DNA of 36,993 bases from the IMG/VR virus record IMGVR_UViG_3300044627_000601, positions 1-36,993 of that record. One strand, given 5' to 3'. This DNA is from a virus. This document shows, in pieces, positions 1 to 7,918 of this stretch. The notes beneath the pieces are model-generated. The model worked only from the letters and a program-made list of their open reading frames with translations. It was not told the DNA's origin and made no database searches. Every line of letters begins with the position of its first letter. The stretch's first letter is position 1. A program made the translations under genes and the position numbers.

Positions 1-1218
1 TACTTTGTAGTAAATTCAACTGGGGGTACATTTAATGTATCCACAAGTATTAATGGCGCTGCAATTACAACGTCTGGCGGTCAGTCAGGGCTACAATTTA
101 TTTCTCAGCGCGGGATAAATTTAGCTGATGCTGGGGATGATGATACTCCGTTGTTCCAGAACTATATTCTTGTATCGGATGCTTCGAGGATATTGCTAGT
201 TTTTGGCACAAATGATTATGGTTCTACTACGATAGACCCGATGTTAATTCGTTGGTCAGATCAAGAAAATCCTTACGTATGGTCCCCCGCGATAACAAAC
301 CAAGCAGGTAGTTTGAAGTTATCCCACGGCTCTAAAATTATTACCGCCATACAATCGCGCCAAGAGATTGTGATATTTACAGATTCGTCTTTGTATTCGT
401 TCCAGTATGTAGGCCCCCCGTTTGTTTGGACGGCGCAGTTATTAGCGGATAACGTATCTATTATTGGTCCTAACGCGGCTGTGATTGCTTCCGGCGCGGT
501 GTACTGGATGGGCGTTGATAAGTTTTACAAATATGATGGTCGGGTACAAACGCTTAATTGCGACTTGCGCCGATATGTATTTAGTGATTTTAATACGCTA
601 CAGACAGAACAAGTCTACGCAGGTACGAACGAAGGGTTTAACGAAATCTGGTGGTTCTATTGTTCTAACGATAGTTTAGTTAGTGATCGCTATGTGGTGT
701 ACAACTACATGGAGAATGTTTGGTATTACGGCAACATAGGGCGCACGGCTTGGTTAGACTCAGGCTTACTGCCGTTACCTGTTGGGGCAACGTATAACCA
801 CGAACTTGTACAACATGAAGACGGAGTAGATGCCAATGACCTTGGTACTTCAACCGCTCTTGCGGCTTACATCTCATCATCAGAGTTTGATATTGGTGAT
901 GGGCACAACTTTGGGTACGTGTGGCGCATACTGCCTGACCTGACGTTTGAAAACTCTGTTTCGACTTCAACCGGTACTTCGCCTACCGTTGCTATGACGC
1001 TATACCCGATGCAAAACTCTGGTTCTGGTACGGGGAACGCCGCAGCGGCTAATGTGGTTAAAGGTTCGACCTATAACATTACTGAAGAATACACAGGGAT
1101 TATTTATACTCGCGCCCGTGGGCGGCAAATGATATTTAAGATTGCCTCGGATCAGATTGGGACAACATGGCAGTTAGGTGCGCCGCGTATAGATATTAAG
1201 CCTGACGGGAGAAGGTAA
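1..1218 (+). CDS. Phage tail/head-completion structural protein, 5' partial
   Basis: The reading frame is open from the first base of the window, so the gene starts upstream; the TTG at 151 is only the first start-like codon inside it. The visible 405 residues are rich in beta-strand-like stretches with Trp-Ser and aromatic motifs (for example IRWSDQENPYVWSP, then FTDSSLYSFQYVG, then YWMGVDKFYKYDG). This pattern suggests a beta-propeller-like virion protein of the kind found in podovirus tail hubs and head-completion proteins (P22 gp10-like). The family assignment is inference from pattern and from position, immediately upstream of the internal virion protein block. The stop is followed three bases later by the next start, so the two genes are probably co-translated. 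Alternative: any other tail accessory protein. Confidence 0.6.
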   Translation, partial: YFVVNSTGGTFNVSTSINGAAITTSGGQSGLQFISQRGINLADAGDDDTPLFQNYILVSDASRILLVFGTNDYGSTTIDPMLIRWSDQENPYVWSPAITNQAGSLKLSHGSKIITAIQSRQEIVIFTDSSLYSFQYVGPPFVWTAQLLADNVSIIGPNAAVIASGAVYWMGVDKFYKYDGRVQTLNCDLRRYVFSDFNTLQTEQVYAGTNEGFNEIWWFYCSNDSLVSDRYVVYNYMENVWYYGNIGRTAWLDSGLLPLPVGATYNHELVQHEDGVDANDLGTSTALAAYISSSEFDIGDGHNFGYVWRILPDLTFENSVSTSTGTSPTVAMTLYPMQNSGSGTGNAAAANVVKGSTYNITEEYTGIIYTRARGRQMIFKIASDQIGTTWQLGAPRIDIKPDGRR

Positions 1219-1221
1219 TTT

Positions 1222-1662
1222 ATGCCAATGCTCCAGAATCGGACTCCTCCGAATATCCCACAAGCTCCGACGCAGTACGACTTAACGTACATGAATGCTT
1301 TGAGCAACGTAATTCGGTTGTTCTTTAATGAGATTAACGCTGTTCAGCAATTAAATTTAGCCAGTTTAAATCTTGATTTACGTACGCTACCAACTGATGC
1401 GGACTTTAACAGACTGCGTTTAGGGGATGTATACCGGGATACGCAAGATGGGGTTCAAGCAGGGAGTGAGATGCTTAGAATTAAAACCTCATCGAACGTA
1501 GTTTTTCTTACTGGGGTAGGCGCAGTTGGCTCGGTTGGAGCAGTAGGTGCCCCTGCTGGTGGCGTAGCGGGTTCAGGATCGGTTGGATCAGTTGGCGGAA
1601 CAATAACGCAAAGTTTAATTGGCGTAGGCAGTGCTGGCGCAGTCGGTACTGTTACCCCGTAA
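1222..1662 (+). CDS. Small Gly/Val-rich virion-associated protein
   Basis: 146 aa; ATG start with a GGGAGAAGG ribosome site overlapping the end of the previous gene. Residues 1-95 look globular (PNIPQAPTQYDLTYMNAL, then LRLGDVYRDTQDG), and the last 45 residues are a low-complexity Gly/Ala/Val/Ser stretch built from GAVGSVGAVG-like steps. No enzymatic motif is seen. Being between a tail-type protein and the internal virion block points to a minor structural role. Function is not recognised; Gly-rich tails like this occur in phage attachment or assembly proteins, but that is inference. Confidence 0.7.
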   Translation: MPMLQNRTPPNIPQAPTQYDLTYMNALSNVIRLFFNEINAVQQLNLASLNLDLRTLPTDADFNRLRLGDVYRDTQDGVQAGSEMLRIKTSSNVVFLTGVGAVGSVGAVGAPAGGVAGSGSVGSVGGTITQSLIGVGSAGAVGTVTP

Positions 1663-1665
1663 GCC

Positions 1666-2043
1666 GTGACGCCAAAAGAACAGGCCGTAGTTATGGTCTA
1701 CGCGTCGATCAAAGACCGGGTGCCTTACGAACAAGATGTGTTTATTGCGGCGGTAAAAGATTGGGATGTAACCCCGCTAGTTGAGCAGGGGGAAGTAATC
1801 GGCGGGGTAATAGCTAAGGGTAACGAATTACATGTGGGGTATGGGCGCAAGCCTCGGGCTTCAATTAAATCCCATATCAAAAAGACGCTAAACGAACTAA
1901 TTGCTAAGTATGGCTGCGCAGTAACTCTAATCAATGCGGATAACAAGGCAGGGGTAAAGTTTTGCGAACGCTTAGGGTTTGTTAAAGTAAATGAAAAAGA
2001 CGGTAAAATCTGGCTTAAATGCAACAGGAGTAACTACTTATGA
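1666..2043 (+). CDS. GNAT-fold acyltransferase-like protein, first copy
   Basis: 125 aa; GTG start three bases after the previous stop. No clear ribosome site is visible, and an ATG at 1693 is the alternative start. The C-terminal half carries a GNAT-like signature: strand EVIGGVIAKGNELHVGYG, helix KSHIKKTLNELIAKYG, strand VTLINADN, helix KAGVKFCERLGF. The typical acetyl-CoA pyrophosphate loop (R/QxxGxG/A) is not obvious, so catalysis is doubtful. T7 gp13, also a small protein with a similar NxxxxxFxxxxGF-like C-terminal pattern, is encoded directly before the internal core protein genes, and this gene holds the equivalent place. It overlaps the next gene by ATGA. A structural or packaging-accessory role is inferred. 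Confidence 0.65.
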   Translation: MTPKEQAVVMVYASIKDRVPYEQDVFIAAVKDWDVTPLVEQGEVIGGVIAKGNELHVGYGRKPRASIKSHIKKTLNELIAKYGCAVTLINADNKAGVKFCERLGFVKVNEKDGKIWLKCNRSNYL

Positions 2044-4169
2044 TGATTCCAAATAAATTCAACGGTTACTCCCGCGACGGAGTTCGGCTCTATTTTGACC
2101 CTGCGACTATAGCATCCCTTGCAACAATGATGGAGGGAGCGGGTGCTGCGTCTAGTGCCGCCGCCGCTGTTACTGCTGCCGAAGCCGCTGCTGCCGCTGC
2201 CGCTGCCACTGCCGCTGCCCAAACCGCTGCTACTACTGCGCCTACGATGCTTGAAACAATTAGTGGGGCGATGCAAGCTGGGCAATTTCCCGGGGCTACA
2301 GCAGCACCTGTTGCCGAAACCGCTGCGAATACGATACCTATGATTACGGCTGGTGTTCCTTCTTCCACTGGGACTATCTCCGGTTCGGAAGGCATTAAGC
2401 AAGCAATGCAAGCTGGGCCTCCACCGGGTGCTGAATCACCAGTACTCATGCCGCCTGCGGGGGAAGTAGTACCAAATGTAATGCCACCAGACGGGATGAA
2501 CCAAGGTATTTTCTCTGACCCAACAATGCCTTCTGCCCCTGTTGAGGCAAATCAGGCGGGGATGTCTGCATCAGATACGTTACAGGCAAATGCGTTGTCC
2601 AGAGGTACAGGTATTGATTACGCAGTTCCCCAAGGCGGTACGCTAGACGCCGGTGCCGGTGCGGGTGGGCTTGACTCGTTAGGTGCGGGCATTGAAAAAG
2701 CCATGAAGTTCATGACAAAAAATGCTCCGGCATTGTCAATGGGTATGCAGGCAATCTCGTATATGCAAGGGCAACAAGGCCCAAAACGCAGCACATTTAA
2801 ACCCGGTTATCGCTTATCGCCTAACTTCCAGCCGACCCTTGCGCCTTCCGCGCCTAGCGGTGTGTACGGTCGCGGGTTTGCAGAGGGTGGTATTGCGGTG
2901 CCTAATGAAATGGACTCTGCTTATTTTAATGGCGGTATTGCCCAATACGCTAAAGGTGGAGTAACAAGATTTATGGGTGGTGGATACAACGGTATGCAGG
3001 GGCAATATGGCCCAACTGAAGAAGAAACAGCAGCAGCCGCCAAAGCCGCTACACCTGAGTACGACATCAATGCGTTGTATCAGAAGTATTTTGGTCGTGA
3101 TGCAGATGAAAGCGGTAGGAAGACCTACGATCCTAAAAAATTTACGCAACAACAATTAGCTGGTATTTTGCAGGGCTCTGAAGAGTACAAAGGGCAAACG
3201 CTTGACGCTACGGAAATCCAAAATGCTTATAAAAACGTATTAAAACGCGACGTTGATCCTACTGGTGCAACGGATTATTTAGGTCAGAACTATTCCCCCG
3301 GTGCGTTTGAAGACGCGCTTAAGCAGTCAAAAGAGTACAAAGAAGTAGTACCGTTCCGCACAATGGAGCGTACAGTTTATAAACCTGAGTACGAGGACTA
3401 CACAAAAAATCCAATTACGTCAGTGCCGGGTATGGCTATACCGGATAAATTATCCTACGCTGCTATTCAAGAACAACTTGGGGGCACTCCTACATACGAT
3501 GATGTAGTTAGAGCCAGTGCCGCGTTCGAAGCTAATAAACCAACTTCTGCCGATCAGTATCTGGCAATGGCAAAAAAAAGTGAAACAACTCTGGCAACAG
3601 GCGGAAGCGCGGAAGATAAAGACTCTGCTTTGCAAGCCAAGTACGCCAAATTGCAAGGGGTTAAAACGGAAGAACAGACTCAAGCAGACGTAGACGATTT
3701 GGTTGCTTACCAAAGGCGCATGAACGAGATGGGTATTAATACCGACGATGATGTGGATACGCGTTTGCTTGACCCGTACTCGGCTGCGCAGGTGCGTCTG
3801 GCTAAGGTAGGCAAGAAGTATAAAGTGCCCGTTACTGAGATGCCTAAAACTAGCACCAACCTTGCTAACATGGCAATGGGCGGTATCACGCAGAATTTAG
3901 GCGGTTATTCTGATGGTGGGCATTTACTTAAAGGTCCGGGCGATGGCATGAGCGATCATATTCCTGCGACTATCGGCAAAAATCAACCTGCGCGGTTGGC
4001 TGACGGCGAGTTTGTTATCCCTGCGGACGTGGTGTCGCACTTGGGTAATGGCTCTACAGAAGCCGGTGCTAAGCAACTTTACGCTATGATGAGCCGTATC
4101 CGCAAGGCACGTACTGGCAACCCAAAACAAGGTAAACAAGTTAACCCACGCAAACTTATGCCTAAATGA
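2040..4169 (+). CDS. Internal virion / structural protein with DUF4214-like repeats (709 aa)
   Basis: Begins at the ATGA overlap with the previous gene. Residues 3-15 contain KFNGYSRDGVRLY, a motif shared with the 1117-aa virion protein downstream. Residues 30-75 are nearly pure Ala/Thr/Glu. Around residues 340-440 there are two repeats resembling DUF4214 (INALYQKYFGRDADESG, then NAYKNVLKRDVDPTGATDY). Short Gly-rich phrases (FAEGGIA, YAKGGVT) are scattered through the middle. The C-terminus has GPGDGMSDHIPATI followed by ARLADGEFVIPADVV and a basic tail, a segment familiar in phage virion proteins of unknown function. Placement suggests an ejection or inner-core protein like T7 gp14 or gp15, but the sequence itself does not prove this. 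Confidence 0.7.
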   Translation: MMIPNKFNGYSRDGVRLYFDPATIASLATMMEGAGAASSAAAAVTAAEAAAAAAAATAAAQTAATTAPTMLETISGAMQAGQFPGATAAPVAETAANTIPMITAGVPSSTGTISGSEGIKQAMQAGPPPGAESPVLMPPAGEVVPNVMPPDGMNQGIFSDPTMPSAPVEANQAGMSASDTLQANALSRGTGIDYAVPQGGTLDAGAGAGGLDSLGAGIEKAMKFMTKNAPALSMGMQAISYMQGQQGPKRSTFKPGYRLSPNFQPTLAPSAPSGVYGRGFAEGGIAVPNEMDSAYFNGGIAQYAKGGVTRFMGGGYNGMQGQYGPTEEETAAAAKAATPEYDINALYQKYFGRDADESGRKTYDPKKFTQQQLAGILQGSEEYKGQTLDATEIQNAYKNVLKRDVDPTGATDYLGQNYSPGAFEDALKQSKEYKEVVPFRTMERTVYKPEYEDYTKNPITSVPGMAIPDKLSYAAIQEQLGGTPTYDDVVRASAAFEANKPTSADQYLAMAKKSETTLATGGSAEDKDSALQAKYAKLQGVKTEEQTQADVDDLVAYQRRMNEMGINTDDDVDTRLLDPYSAAQVRLAKVGKKYKVPVTEMPKTSTNLANMAMGGITQNLGGYSDGGHLLKGPGDGMSDHIPATIGKNQPARLADGEFVIPADVVSHLGNGSTEAGAKQLYAMMSRIRKARTGNPKQGKQVNPRKLMPK

Positions 4170-4570
4170 AAATCCAGCATGTAACTACAGAGTTTGTTAA
4201 TCAGACATGGCCCTTAGTGGAAGCGCATTTGCAGAGCGCCTTGGGTTACCAAACTGATTACACACTAGACCAAGTTAAGGTTTACGTAGCTACAGGGCAG
4301 TGGATGCTGGTAGTTGCAACAGATGAAGATGGTGTACAGGGTGCGGCGGTGATTAACTTTTTTAACCGCCCTTCAGACCGTGTAGCGTTTGTTGTTGCGA
4401 TGGGCGGCAAGCTAATATCGAGTAAAGAAACATTTGCACAGTTTAAACAGTTGCTTAACAATTTCGGGGCGACGTACTTAGAAGGCGCAGCACGTGAAGC
4501 TATTGCGCGGTTGTGGACTAGGTACGGCCTTGAAGAAAAATATCGAATCGTAGGGGTAAAAATATGCTGA
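4166..4570 (+). CDS. GNAT-fold acyltransferase-like protein, second copy
   Basis: 134 aa, starting in an ATGA overlap with the 709-aa gene and overlapping the next gene by 7 bp. It has the pattern of a compact GNAT domain: N-terminal helix (FVNQTWPLVEAHLQSAL), strand WMLVVATDEDGVQGAAVINF, strand RVAFVVAMGGKL, helix FAQFKQLLNNFG, then REAIARLWTRYGLEEKYR, which matches the usual position of the final GNAT helix and turn. It is not a close copy of the 125-aa gene upstream but has the same size, presumed fold and genomic relation: each lies just before a protein beginning with the NKFNGYSRDG motif. The role is probably virion assembly; enzymatic activity is unproven. Confidence 0.65.
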   Translation: MKIQHVTTEFVNQTWPLVEAHLQSALGYQTDYTLDQVKVYVATGQWMLVVATDEDGVQGAAVINFFNRPSDRVAFVVAMGGKLISSKETFAQFKQLLNNFGATYLEGAAREAIARLWTRYGLEEKYRIVGVKIC

Positions 4571-7500
4571 TACGCAATAAGTTCAATGGCTATAGTCGTG
4601 ATGGTTCACGCGTTTATCCCGGCGGTGGCGGTGGTACTAATACTAGCTACACGTCTAACATCCCTGAGTATCTGCAACCCTACGCAGAAACGATGTTGGG
4701 CGCAACCCAAAAGCAGTTGTTCAACATCGACGATAAAGGGGAGGTAACTGGTTTCCGTCCTTTCGCTCCTTATGGCGCAGCGGTAGACGACCAAGGTAAC
4801 ATTCTTAATACTGCACAAGATCAGGCTAAAGCTGCGGTAGCTGGGTTCTCGCCGTTACAACAACAAGCGCAAAGCGGTATCGCTAATATGACAATGCCGG
4901 GGCAAACGGGTGCAGCTAGTCAAATGACTGCCGACCTTGCAGGGCGGGCACTAAAAGCAGGGCAGTACGATGCAACTACCTTCGGTAATCAGTTTACTGC
5001 ACCGGATAAATATTCTGGCGAAACCTTTACTAACCAGTTTACTGCGCCGGATAAGTACGCTAATACACAGTTTACTTACGATAAGGTAAATCCATTTACT
5101 CAGCTAGGCGGAACCATGACCGCCTCGCAGATGACTGCGCCGAGTAACGTAACTGGGTTTGGTGGCAGCACTAAAGCAGCCTCTACGCAATCATTTACCG
5201 ATGCAGGCACTGCTGCTAAGTACATGTCGCCATATACGCAAGCGGTTACTAACATTCAAACCCGCGAGGCGGATCGTTTAGCTGGCATTGAAGCTACCAA
5301 GCGTGGCGCGCAAGCTGCTAGTGCTGGCGCTTTTGGCGGATCTAGGCAAGCAATTATGGATGCAGAGGCGGCGCGTAATCTTGCTCAACAAAAAGGCGAT
5401 ATTACTGCCAGAGGGCAGCAAGAAGCCTATCAACAAGCCGCGCAACAGTTCAACGCTGAGCAAGGCTACGGACTTACCGCGCAGCAAGCTAATTTGCAAG
5501 CTGGCTTACAGTCCGCACTGGCTAATCAACAAGCCGGGCTCACTACCGGCACACAGAATTTAAGTGCAAGTCAACAAGCCAGTGTGCAGAACTTGGCGGC
5601 TAAGTTACAGACACAAGGGTTAAACGCGCAACAGGCAATGCAAGCCGCGTTGGCTAATCAACAAGCTGGTATTACTACGCAACAAGCAACGGAACAATCT
5701 AAGCAATATGGTTACGGTCAAGAGATGACTGCTGCCCAACAGAGAGCACAGTACGGGTTAGCCGCGCAGCAAGCGCAGGAGCAGTCTAACCAGTTTGGCT
5801 ATGGTCAGCAAATGACTGCCGCACAACAAAAGGCGCAGTACGGTCTGGCTGGGCAACAGGCTGGCGAACAGTCTAAACAGTTTGGCGCTGGCCTTGGTAT
5901 GCAAGGCGTTGGTATGTCGGGGCAAATGGCTAGCCAGTTGGGGGGCTTAGGCCAACAAGAGTACGGGCAAAAGATGGGCATCCTTGGTGCTCAAGGACAA
6001 GCCGGTGCTCAGCAACAACAACTGGAACAAGCTCGTATCAACCAAGCGATGCAAAACTATGCGACACAGCAACAGTACCCACTGATGCAGTTGGGTGTGA
6101 TGTCGAACATGTTGCGCGGTCTGCCTATGCAAGCTAGTACAACTAACGCCTACGCTGCGCAGCCTTCAGCGGCTTCGCAATTCGCTGGCGCTGCGGGTAC
6201 GGGGATGCAGATAGCTAATCAAGCCAAACAGTATGGCTTCATGAAGGGTGGTGCTGTTAAGTCGATGGCGGCTGGTGGTATTGCCACAGGGGTTAATCCT
6301 GACGAGATGCCGTACATCGCTAAGAAGATGGGTGACCAGCAGATTGGTCAGAAGCTTAGCGACCCTGCTACCGACAACGAGACTAAGAGTTACCTGAAAG
6401 CAGAAGCAGACTTTAGAAAGCAAGCCCGTAATAGTGCTATGGCTGCGGGCGGCATCATTGCGTTCCAAGCAGGTAAGACAGTACACGATAAAGAAGTAGA
6501 GCGACTTAAAGACGAAGCGGAAAAAGATACGGCTAAAGCAGAAGAACTCGGAACCGGGGAAAGCCAGATGGCGGGCATTCTTGCTGGGCTTAAAGAAAAA
6601 CTAAGTGATGGCGCTCCTGTTGTTGCCGAAGCTCCTGCTGCTCCTGCCGCTGCTCCTGCTGCTCCTGCCGCTGCTCCTGCTGCGGTTGATGAATTTTCCG
6701 ATCTGAGGGCTCCTCCTGCTCCTCCTGTTGTTACGCAGGGTGGTATTGCACAAGGAATGCCGAAGTTGGAAGCTAGCACGGGGGCATTAGAGTTAGAAAA
6801 ATTAAAAGCTACTCGCCAAACAGAAGCTGACAAGCCTCTAGAGCAACGTCTGCAAGAACAAAATGAGCTAAAGAAAAAGTTTGGCATTGACCCACAGTTC
6901 CTGCAAGACGCAATCGACAAACAAGAGAAGCGGAAGACTGACCTCCAAGGGGAAGCTAAAGAAGAAGCAATGAACCGCTTTACTGAGTTTCTGATGACGT
7001 GGGGTTCAACTCCCGGCCCTACGATGGTTGCCGCTGCTAAGGCTGGTAGGGAATACATCGCTAATACAAACTTGGACAAGAAAGAACGCAAACGCTTGCT
7101 TGCTGAAGCAGATGGCGTCATCACTGATCTGAACAAGTCAATCTACCTTGAGAAGAGTGGTAGCTTTAAAGACGCGCAAGCCGAGCAAATTAGGGCTGGC
7201 GAGAATCTGTTTAACATAAGCAAAACCGTAACAGAGATGCAAGAAGCACGCGGAGCAACTGAATTCGGTCAGAAAGCTGCGGCGGTACGTGAAGGCGCTC
7301 AAGCAGATGCTAACTACCGTAAGATGATGCAAGAAGCTGTAAACGCTAAAACAGCCGCAGCAATCAAAGCTAATGTGGATATGGCAATAAAAATGATAGA
7401 GGTTAACAAACCTACGGATCAAGCTGCGGGTGTTGAAATCATGCGTAAAGCTATGGTTCAAGGGGGCGCAACGGACAACGATATAACTAAACGCGCCGCC

Positions 7501-7917
7501 CTAGAGAAGTATCTAGAGGCTAAAACTCTTGCAGAGGCCCGTTTCGCACAAGCAGGTGCGGCTACAACTACGGCAGAAGCAGGTAAACAGGCTAAGATTG
7601 ACGCTGCCGTTGCAACGGAAATGGATACAAGACCCAATCGTGACGCGCTTAAAGCCGCTAGGGCTGCGGATAAAAACGCAGGGAAAAACCCCGGCGATGA
7701 AGGTAGCGCGACTAGGGCCGCAGAGAAAAAGATTAGGGACGCAGTAACAACACGGTTTGATGCTAATAAATCTACCGATGCTAAACCTGCTGCTCCTGCT
7801 GCCCCTGCTGCCCCTGCTGCTGTTAGCGCTCAAGATGAGGAAGCGTTAAAATGGGCAAGGAATAACCCAAAGGACCCACGGTCAGCGCAAATCTTAAAAA
7901 GATTAGGGAAAGAATAA
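4564..7917 (+). CDS. Gln/Ala-rich internal virion protein (1117 aa)
   Basis: ATG preceded by AGGGGTAAAAAT. The N-terminus (NKFNGYSRDGSRVYPGGGGG) repeats the motif seen in the 709-aa protein. Residues 215-265 contain KYMSPYTQAVTNIQ and AGAFGGSRQAIMDAE, phrases typical of a widespread phage internal-protein family. Residues about 265-500 are a long Gln/Ala-rich helical stretch with a 29-residue tandem repeat. Residues about 680-720 are an Ala-Pro linker (PAAPAAAPAAPAAAP), and the C-terminal third is Lys/Glu/Ala-rich and likely coiled coil. No catalytic motif is seen. Together with the next gene it probably forms the ejected inner core, as T7 gp15 and gp16 do; that role is inferred from order and size. 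Confidence 0.75.
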   Translation: MLIRNKFNGYSRDGSRVYPGGGGGTNTSYTSNIPEYLQPYAETMLGATQKQLFNIDDKGEVTGFRPFAPYGAAVDDQGNILNTAQDQAKAAVAGFSPLQQQAQSGIANMTMPGQTGAASQMTADLAGRALKAGQYDATTFGNQFTAPDKYSGETFTNQFTAPDKYANTQFTYDKVNPFTQLGGTMTASQMTAPSNVTGFGGSTKAASTQSFTDAGTAAKYMSPYTQAVTNIQTREADRLAGIEATKRGAQAASAGAFGGSRQAIMDAEAARNLAQQKGDITARGQQEAYQQAAQQFNAEQGYGLTAQQANLQAGLQSALANQQAGLTTGTQNLSASQQASVQNLAAKLQTQGLNAQQAMQAALANQQAGITTQQATEQSKQYGYGQEMTAAQQRAQYGLAAQQAQEQSNQFGYGQQMTAAQQKAQYGLAGQQAGEQSKQFGAGLGMQGVGMSGQMASQLGGLGQQEYGQKMGILGAQGQAGAQQQQLEQARINQAMQNYATQQQYPLMQLGVMSNMLRGLPMQASTTNAYAAQPSAASQFAGAAGTGMQIANQAKQYGFMKGGAVKSMAAGGIATGVNPDEMPYIAKKMGDQQIGQKLSDPATDNETKSYLKAEADFRKQARNSAMAAGGIIAFQAGKTVHDKEVERLKDEAEKDTAKAEELGTGESQMAGILAGLKEKLSDGAPVVAEAPAAPAAAPAAPAAAPAAVDEFSDLRAPPAPPVVTQGGIAQGMPKLEASTGALELEKLKATRQTEADKPLEQRLQEQNELKKKFGIDPQFLQDAIDKQEKRKTDLQGEAKEEAMNRFTEFLMTWGSTPGPTMVAAAKAGREYIANTNLDKKERKRLLAEADGVITDLNKSIYLEKSGSFKDAQAEQIRAGENLFNISKTVTEMQEARGATEFGQKAAAVREGAQADANYRKMMQEAVNAKTAAAIKANVDMAIKMIEVNKPTDQAAGVEIMRKAMVQGGATDNDITKRAALEKYLEAKTLAEARFAQAGAATTTAEAGKQAKIDAAVATEMDTRPNRDALKAARAADKNAGKNPGDEGSATRAAEKKIRDAVTTRFDANKSTDAKPAAPAAPAAPAAVSAQDEEALKWARNNPKDPRSAQILKRLGKE
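5680..5892 (+). repeat. In-frame 29-residue tandem repeat (87-bp unit)
   Basis: Two full units (5680-5766 and 5767-5853) and a partial third (5854-5892) lie within the 1117-aa gene. Each begins QQAxEQS(K/N)Q(Y/F)G and ends AQYGLA(A/G). The protein repeat is clearer than the DNA repeat, so third positions have drifted while the residues are kept. The period is consistent with a long helical rod. Confidence 0.85.
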
Positions 7918-7918
7918 T

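Noticed and set aside
6390-7136. Long antisense frame (248 codons) in the 1117-aa gene
   Set aside because: Ser/Ala-rich mirror of an Ala/Glu-rich coding strand; no start signal and wrong strand for the late region.
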